Positions 57,157 through 64,000 of a stretch of DNA of 64,000 nucleotides are shown here, in pieces (position 1 is the first letter of the stretch; each line of letters starts with the position of its first letter). The notes beneath the pieces are model-generated. The model was not told the origin of the DNA and ran no database searches. It was given only the letters and a program-made list of their open reading frames with translations. This stretch comes from Corbicula japonica (Eukaryota > Mollusca > Bivalvia > Venerida > Cyrenidae). The stretch spans positions 13,332,638 to 13,396,637 of the forward strand of contig JAZAYU010000006.1 in the NCBI GenBank assembly GCA_038501625.1, read 5' to 3'. Made by a program: the position numbers and the translations under genes.

Positions 57157-60100
57157 ATGGCTTCGCAAGAGAGCGTTGAGGACGGTGTAAAGGTGAAAAC
57201 GGGTAAACCGGTGAAAAAATGGACAGACGCCGAAGAGCGGGTCTTAATTGACCTAGTCCTTCCCGAGGAAGACCTGCTCTTCGGCGATCGAAAGCGCCGG
57301 ATGGCACGAATATCCGATCTAAAAGGAAATCCGTTTGGGAAAAAATTACGGACGATTTGAATAGGTAAACAACTAAATTATTCCATTTCTATCAAACTCC
57401 CACAAGTCAAGTCAACATAGCCACTATATTATTACTTTTTATTTGCAATTTTACTCCCCTTTAGAGCCCCTTGAACTTTCAAAATGAGTTTACAGGCTTT
57501 ATCTCCCTTGATTGACCTACAAAAGCATGTTTAGTTGTGCTGCTTGTAAGTAAATAGAAATTGTATAGTGATTATCTGGGGCGTAGCCAGCTTTTTACAA
57601 GTTGTAGGCACATATAAGGGGTTCCTATTGGCGGTTGCCATTTGATAAGGGAATCTGTGGTGCAACCCCCCACCCAGTAAACAAGTGGAGATTAAATGTA
57701 GCAAACTACAAATAAAGCCTGACAACACAGAGAATTCAATCGTAGGCCTGCATTTACATCTGGCAAAAAAAATCATCTTCCCCAGGAGCCAAAGACATAT
57801 TTGATTCGACAAAAACAGCTTGAACTTGCTACCATACCACCCCGTTCTGTTTTTATTGTATTTTTGGGACTTTTGAAAATGTCATTTTCTTGTTCAACTT
57901 GAAGGCCTGGGCCTACATGGCCTAATAGTAGCTACGCCACTGATTGTAATCGCTCCAATGGAGAAAAATTGTAAATCTAGGATTAAAATCTTATACGCCT
58001 TTCCAATAAACAGTTTCGCAGTCCTGTACGAGTTACTTCCCGCGACAGAAAATCAATCCAAAACGAGGCTCTGCAGGATAGCTGAACGATCGGGCTAATG
58101 GCTTAAGCACATAATAGCTAACCTCATCCGCTATATTGCAGGTCTGCGTTCGTCGCCGGCGGTGAAAAAATAAGTTGCCGGTCTGTTATTCTAGCCAGAC
58201 TTTTTTATGTTTACTATTTGTTAGATATTTAGATTTTTAATGATTTAAGAACATGTACCATTCTTGTTGATAGTAGGCAGTATGAAACGCACTTTGGACA
58301 AACATAAGCATTAATTTTACCAATTATGTACAACAATTTCTTCTTAATATCTTTTCTGCTGAAAAAATATTTTACTGGTGTAAATGTTGCAAATTGCTAA
58401 GGCTAGTAATGCGCTATAATCCGGAAATCGTGATATGTCAACATCTGTTTACATGATCTGTAGACAAAAAAATACAATCTGAATTTGTTCATACTTACAC
58501 ATTTGAACAATAGAATTGTTCTAAAAATTTATGGCGTTTATGGTCAACGAATAAATAATTTGAATATTTAAAATGTTACGTATACTTCACAAGCAAATAT
58601 GATTGATTCTGTCTTGAAATAAAAAGGATCGGTTATCTGATTGTTTGTTGTAGAAGTATCATTCGTAGAACTAAATCCAAGGATTTAGATGCCGGCTTCC
58701 AAAAAGATGGGAATATTTATATCACAATATGGTTGAATATCCAATTTAGATTTCTTAGGTTTGACAGATTGTAATTTTGGCATAAAAGCCCACACTCTTA
58801 ATTAAACATATATAAAATGTTTTGACAAGATTTGTTTCTTATTGACGGCTTTTGTTTCTATAACGTGTCGTAATGTTGATTAAGAATCCATTTAAGTGCT
58901 AAATCAAATACATTTGCTGGCAAATCCAGTAGTTAAAGGACTCCGAAATACTTAAGAATTGGGAGGTGTAGATACCTTGCAAACAGAAATTACACGATCT
59001 CTATTGGTCAATGATATCTGCCCCTTTAAGTAATTGACAGATGACCCCATGTGCGAGACAGTTTGACATGTTTATGGCATGCCGCCTTCAAAATCAATCG
59101 CCGCCGACATAATCACAACATGATGTCAGTAGTTGAATAGACACGCTAATCCGGAAACGAGACTCAATTAAGCCGTGAAGAGAACACTGCGACTGTCTGT
59201 TAGTTCAAGTCGTTTAGTGTTTAATGCGAGGAATAATGAATTGACACTTTTAGTCAGAAACCTGATTGTTTTATCAATTATTTTCAAAAATATCATGACG
59301 CTGATGTATTATTACTAATTCAAAGAGAAAATACATTTTTCAAAAAATAATTTTATGATAAAATTGAAAGTTGTAGGTACATATTCCCTATTACGTTATT
59401 ACAGCGCGCAATCATTTTTCCTGTAAAGCAGTCACGTGACTGGAGAGGGGAGGTAACCAAATAAATTCATCGAATTATTGGAAAGGCGTATAGGCTGCAC
59501 TTTAAGAGATACATGCATCCAATCCTGATTGATGAATTTAAATTGTTTTCTTTATCATTATAAATATTTGGTGAATGATTTTATTCCAGCCAGTTCACAT
59601 AATTATGCTAGGAGGGACATGTTTGAATTGAAGAAGAAGTTTTCTAACCTGAAGCAGAGAAGTAATTACATTTGTATTCCTTAGCTTAAAAAATAGAAAT
59701 GCATAAATTTATATATTTATTGTTTATTAGGTTATTGCTTTTTTATTTTATGCTACATCTCGGTCTATTTTCATTTTATAAACCCTGGCTTCACTCATCA
59801 ATTCATTTTCTTAACATTCTCAGAATAATATGTGCCGGAAGTTACCGACAAGAAAGGCAGTAAACATAAAAATTTAAAAATTGATAATATTTTACATTTA
59901 GAAACCCATTGAATTCCACTTTTATTACATTGAAAAAATCCATATTTCACTCACTTGAAGCCTGAAATGAATTACTGTGTATAACAGTAATTTTGTGTTA
60001 TTGCAATGTTAACATGCCACTTTGTAATTGCTAAATGCTTAAAGTAAGTGTTGCATTTGAACATAATATTCCACACTGGTTTTGTCAGAGTTCATTTCTT

Positions 60101-61994
60101 TAATCAACTAAAAATGATAAGATTTTATAATTAACGTTTAGGTAGCCACATACACAACTCCAGTTTTGTTTTGAAGTTACTTCATTTTACCTACGCCTGG
60201 TTGTAAATTATTCTGCTGGAAATATTAATATACATGTATGTAATTTAATATATAGACATTTTTGTAACATCGGTACACTTTGAACAACAAAATTGTTATG
60301 AAGTGGCCTACCTTTTGTCTTAAAAGATACCTTAATTGCTTTATTAAATTTTCAGCAAAAGAGAAGGTTGATGTGAGGCGGAGGCTGATGAGGAAGACTG
60401 GAGGAGGGCCCCCTCCTGCAGGAAATACCCCTGCAGAAGAGGCCCTCCTTCAGGTGATAGGAGAGAGACCTGTCATGAGAGGGATAGATGGCATCGATAC
60501 AGATGGTATGAAATCCATTTATTTTTATGTTAATTAAATTTGATTGAATAATTACTGAAAACTTACTGCATCTCATTTTCTAGTAATGCAGTATTTTAGA
60601 ATTGGTGATCAATACCTGGTGATTAATTAAGGTTGACCAATCTGTAAGTCTGAAGCATAAACAGTAGTTTCATTTTATAGTATAGCTTTATAACATTTTG
60701 TGTAAATTCCAAATAAATATATCTCAGCTTCATGTATTAAGATATATGTTTTTATAAATTTATTTTAATGTGATTGTCAAAACTAAACAAAAAGAATTTG
60801 AAAAAAGTGTCAGGCATAGTGCTTTGATATTATTATGAATTTGTACCTTACAGGAGTAGTTTTTTTGAATAAATATATTGACTTGACATTCATATACAGT
60901 ACATTTAATATAATAATAACTCTCAAGCAGATTGTGTGACCAGTGCCAGTACCATCACCAGTATCATCAGTACTAATGCAAATACCATCACCAGTACCAT
61001 CGGTGCCAGTACCAGCACCAGTATCATCAATGCCAGTACCAGCACCAGAACCATCTGTACCACTTCCAGTACCTGTAAGTACATGTATCAATTTTTGACG
61101 AAGCAACTTTACAAGTTAAATTATTGTACCATAAAACATTAGTTTTTTGGGCAAAATATTTACCATGAGGTATTTTTATTTTAAGTACACATCTACATAC
61201 AAGAACATTGCCTATGACTGTTATCATATTGGCAGACAGTGTAGATTTACATTTGTTGACACATCTGTCCTGTTGGATCTGTATTTACACTCATGGATTT
61301 AAATTCAAAATTGTGTGTTTGATCAAGCATCAAATAATTTTGATCCGCATCATATTTCACATTATGTGTCTAAAGTAGTTTTAAAAAAATGCCCATGTGA
61401 TGAAAAGCATCTTCCTGTATTAAAGGCTTTGCTTAGTTGGTTTGTTTAGTGTTGATATTAAATTACCATTAAAGTAACATGTAAAAAGATGGTTGAAATT
61501 TACTTTCATTTCTTTTTTCCTTACAGTTTTATTCTTTTTATTAATTTCTTAATTAAGCATTTGACAAACAAAAGAATTTGTTCAATTCAATTGCTTATAT
61601 AAATATCTCCTTTGATCTATTAAAATTTATGCATTCTAAAAATACCTTGATTGCTAGTACTTATCATTTACACTTTATACTCTGATGAAACATATAAAAA
61701 ACGTCATTAAATACAAGAATTTACTATTGCGATAAATATCTGTATTTTCTTGACTCAGATATACAGTGCAATGTTGGACAGCAACGAAAAAGAAAGACAA
61801 CAAAAGAAGAGATTGACATGGAAAACTTAAGGAATATCAAATTGGACAGTGAACGAATAATAAGTGAGATAAAATTGAATGAAATGAAAATGAAAAAAAT
61901 CAAACTGCAAACTGAAATGTTGAAAAATAAAACTTTTTATTACCAACTAAAATTACAATCGGACTTTAACATTGTCCTCCAGAATGATGAATAG
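57157..61994 (+). CDS. Myb/SANT-like DNA-binding protein, five exons, frameshift in exon 1
   Basis: Exons: 57,157-57,364; 59,594-59,661; 60,356-60,505; 60,931-61,074; 61,759-61,994. All introns are GT/AG and the phases agree, giving about 268 residues once one base is allowed for in exon 1. The N-terminus has KKWTDAEERVLIDLVLPEED, LLFGD and, in the shifted frame, RSKRKSVWEKITDDLN, a trihelix of Myb/SANT (MADF/NAIF1-like) type. Exon 2 gives the third helix (RRDMFELKKKFSNLKQR). Exon 3 carries RKTGGGPPPAG, a hallmark of this family. Exon 5 is a charged coiled coil (IKLDSERIISEIKLNEMKMK). Such proteins bind DNA in the nucleus, and many derive from Harbinger transposon partners. The frame break lies at about 57,285-57,296. 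Exon 4 is discussed under findings. Confidence 0.8.
57576..57942. mobile_element. hAT-like MITE in intron 1 of the Myb/SANT gene
   Basis: The left tip CTGGGGCGTAGCCAGC and the complement of the right tip, CAGTGGCGTAGCTAC, match the 'CAG.GGCGTAGC' ends of hAT-type non-autonomous elements. The length is 367 bp. No exact 8-bp target duplication is visible, so the insertion is old or the ends are eroded. Non-coding. Confidence 0.6.
58075..58165 (+). repeat. Possible tRNA-like SINE head in intron 1
   Basis: 'ggatagctgaacgatcggg' resembles an A box and 'ggtctgcgttcgtcgccgg', about 55 bases later, resembles a B box. The pairing of the arms is poor, so a SINE relic is more likely than a tRNA gene. 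Confidence 0.3.
60867..60920 (+). repeat. ~50-bp direct repeat, copy 1 (intron 3)
   Basis: 'aataaatatattgact', 'acattca', 'cata' and 'acatttaatat' recur in the same order at 62,069-62,118, after the stop codon. The two copies bracket exons 4 and 5. Each contains AATAAA (60,868; 62,071). Confidence 0.75.
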
Positions 61995-62070
61995 GAAATG
62001 CACTCTGCTATTCAGGAAAAGGCACATTCAAAAAACACAGCAGCCAAAACACTCAAGAAGTAGTTAATTT

Positions 62071-62076
62071 AATAAA
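62071..62076 (+). terminator. Candidate polyadenylation signal of the Myb/SANT gene
   Basis: AATAAA lies 77 bases after the TAG stop (61,992-61,994) and is the first such hexamer downstream. It sits in the second copy of the ~50-bp direct repeat. No cleavage-site evidence is available. Confidence 0.45.
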
Positions 62077-62115
62077 TATATTGACTGTACATTCACATAC
62101 ATTTAATATTATAAT

Positions 62116-62272
62116 TAAGGATTGAATCGATATTCAATGATCTCCATTTGCGTATGGAAAACAATTGGGTTGTTTAAAGTGTGTGAAGCACGAAGGGCTT
62201 CACGCGTACTTTAAACAATCCAACTGTTTTTCATACCCAAATGGAAATCTTCAAATATCGATTCAATCCTTA
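62116..62272. repeat. 157-bp foldback element, copy 2
   Basis: Same length and tips as 429-585. The centre is 'gaagcacgaagggcttcacg'. The right flank ('tatttacacacataaatag') is shared with copy 1 but the left flank is not, so the duplicated unit extends to the right only. It begins 40 bases after the polyadenylation signal of the neighbouring gene. Confidence 0.8.
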
Positions 62273-62349
62273 TATTTACACACATAAATAGTCTTAATAT
62301 TGAAATTAAGATAAGAATTCGTGATATGAACGGTTATTGGTCACAGAAA

Positions 62350-62880
62350 GAAAGTCTAGTTGGGGTTAACACGCATCAGGCGTACAACCTCATAACTGTC
62401 CCACCAATCATACATATAGTCCGTTGGCAATGCTTGGGAAGAATCAGTTTTCTTAAAATGTCATTTCCATAAATCTTCATAAGTCAACGTGTTACTGTTT
62501 TTCTCAACAAAGGTTAAAGACGGGAACCATCCTTGATCTTCCTTATTTTATGAATGAATTTCCTACAAAAATCCGGTAACAATAAATCATGCCGTAAACG
62601 ATTTCTATATCGTCGTAAAGCATAACAAAAATGGTAAAATATTCTAAAATAATTACATGGTTTGATATAGGGATAACCCTGTTTTAGTTTAGCATTTTTC
62701 CATGAGTTAGAGAATTATCGTATGTGAGCAGGTCCGGAAAAAACTTATTTTATGTTGAATATGAGCGCTGTTAGAACAGAATGATTGTAGTACATCACCG
62801 TCAATATGCGGAACAATCAATTCTTGCATACCAGATCAGGTCATCCGGTGTTTTCACCCGTATAGGAAATTTCGATTCTA
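62350..62880 (-). pseudogene. Decayed reverse transcriptase-like remnant, second PLE-like family
   Basis: Minus-strand frames contain VPHIDGDV, then KLKQGYPYIKPCNYFRIFYH and LLLPDFCRKFIHKIRKIKDG. These echo the order 'FPFLDGDV ... KLLKQGYRYHKLRKTFCKFY ... KLKKIKG' of the PLE at 12,959-13,759, with several stops. The 62,350-62,520 part reads FVEKNSNTLTYEDLW and TDYMYDWWDSYEVVRLMRVN in one frame, which I do not recognise. It is a different and older family than the PLE copies above. Confidence 0.35.
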
Positions 62881-63056
62881 CACCCCCATGTATAATGAGT
62901 CACGCGCCTTATATGACGTCACGACGTCTGACGCATTTATGAATGAACGATGGAATGTCTCGTATATCACTCCGCTACTATAAAAAAGTAGTGCAAAGAA
63001 AAATTTACAGGAAAATATCCCAAATTGCGCAAAATAAATACGGTATGCAAGAAAAA

Positions 63057-63224
63057 GTATCATTCACTTATGTTGGGTTACAATCGCGTGATCCAGCCCT
63101 CGTGAAATATGCACTTCGGCGGTAACTCGGCAGAGCCTCGTTACCGCCCTTGTGCATATTTCACTTATGTATATTTCACTCGGGCTTGATCACGCGATCT
63201 TTACCCAACACACGTGAATGATAC
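63057..63224. repeat. 168-bp foldback element
   Basis: The left arm starts gtatcattcac and continues through 'tgggttacaatcgcgtgatc' and 'gtgaaatatgcac' to 'ggcggtaac'. The right arm is its complement, ending gtgaatgatac. The loop is about 13-15 bases ('tcggcagagcctc'). One arm holds a small extra 'atgtatatttcac' duplication. Its sequence differs from the 157-bp family but the architecture is similar. A short frame across the left arm is not a gene. Confidence 0.8.
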
Positions 63225-64000
63225 TTATAATATATATCTTCAATATAAATTTCTAGATTTCATGTTGATTACTTTTATCCTTGTTGGCTTTATTAGTTGT
63301 AAAATAATTTAATGTATGTTGAAATGAACATTCCGAAAAGCTATTGTAGTATTTAAAGGTATTGGCATCGATACTATAAAGTAATGTTTTAGAAGATTTT
63401 TCAATATCTACAACACAAGCGGCCAGGCAAAGTTGACAAATTTAATTCTAAACTTATATAATATAATCAGAAAATGGTTGATTGAAACAAACTTGAAAAT
63501 GTTACACAACTCTAAATCGACCTCCTGAAAATAATTAAAAATTGATTTAATCATTTGACATAACGTAACTAGAAAGTTAATATCAGAAGTAAAAGCATAT
63601 TGCTAGAAACAATGTTTTTAATAATTCATAAATGTTATATTTCATTAGAGTGTGAGATTTCTCACAAAAAAGCCTCCAGTAATCAGATCCCATGACAAAG
63701 TTACAAGAGTAACACTATGTTTAACTAACACATTTTAAAGATTTTAACGATTTTGCATTTAAATGTTTTTCCTCCTTATCCAAACAATGTTGAGATGAAA
63801 AAGATTTTTACAAGAAGAGAAAACAAATCTTATCTGCCGGATTATACTTAAAAAGTCATGAACAGAAATACGAACACGATTTCTTTTGATGTTACCGATT
63901 TATCTTTAAAGCGACTTCAATTTTCGCTTTCGTATTTTAAACGATCCAACAATTTAATAATCCGGAATTAATTTTTTCAATATTGTGACCTTGATCAATG
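63225..64000. other. No feature recognised
   Basis: AT-rich sequence to the end of the window without a supportable frame or repeat. Confidence 0.4.

Noticed and set aside
57086..57307. 73-codon minus frame
   Set aside because: It is the antisense shadow of exon 1 of the Myb/SANT gene in a locally GC-richer stretch.
60810..61106. 98-codon minus frame rich in Gly and Thr
   Set aside because: It is the antisense shadow of the repetitive exon 4, with no independent support.

Overview
The window looks like a stretch of an AT-rich invertebrate nuclear genome, most likely a mollusc and perhaps a bivalve. There are no operons, ribosome binding sites or long open frames. Coding sequence comes as short exons with GT/AG boundaries or as frame-broken retroelement pieces. 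The Penelope-like element (PLE) family seen here, with GIY-YIG-type residues N-terminal to a YLDD reverse transcriptase, is one I associate with bivalves. That assignment rests on memory and was not checked.

Layout. 1-7,990: dispersed repeats, then a 4,198-bp TTAA-flanked inverted-repeat DNA element (2,488-6,685). It lies inside one copy (A) of a diverged repeat unit of about 2 kb whose other copies (B and C) show the empty site. 7,990-11,330: little recognisable. 11,330-27,400: a mosaic of inverted duplications. Its left side holds unit B, split by a 3.2-kb PLE (12,443-15,612). Its right side holds unit C and a 5'- and 3'-truncated non-LTR retrotransposon (22,815-24,945). Arms at 17,525-18,545 and 21,835-22,815 face each other. 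27,400-34,600: more PLE 3' ends, a tRNA-like SINE, a LINE ORF2 tail and a possible small spliced gene start near 30.9 kb. 35,241-36,300: a three-unit tandem array of about 355 bp. 36.6-51.8 kb: a short MITE with clear TIRs, a LINE ORF1-like remnant, an exon-like segment with an in-frame stop, foldback elements, many PLE 3' fragments and a second, shorter PLE copy (49,905-51,104). 51.8-56.8 kb: mostly featureless apart from a pogo-like end, a LINE tail and a duplicated block.

The only convincing host-type gene is at 57,157-61,994 on the + strand. It is a five-exon Myb/SANT-like DNA-binding protein with a C-terminal coiled coil, and all splice phases fit. Its first exon has an apparent one-base frameshift (assembly error or pseudogene). 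Its fourth exon is open in two frames that can be chosen by paired alternative acceptors. The last 2 kb hold two more foldback elements and a decayed reverse transcriptase fragment.

The biology here is mainly transposon ecology. PLE retrocopies share a 3' end but start at different points. Cut-and-paste elements nest in older repeats. Palindromic duplications make it possible to read insertion history from filled and empty sites. All family names come from motif reading by eye; no search was run.
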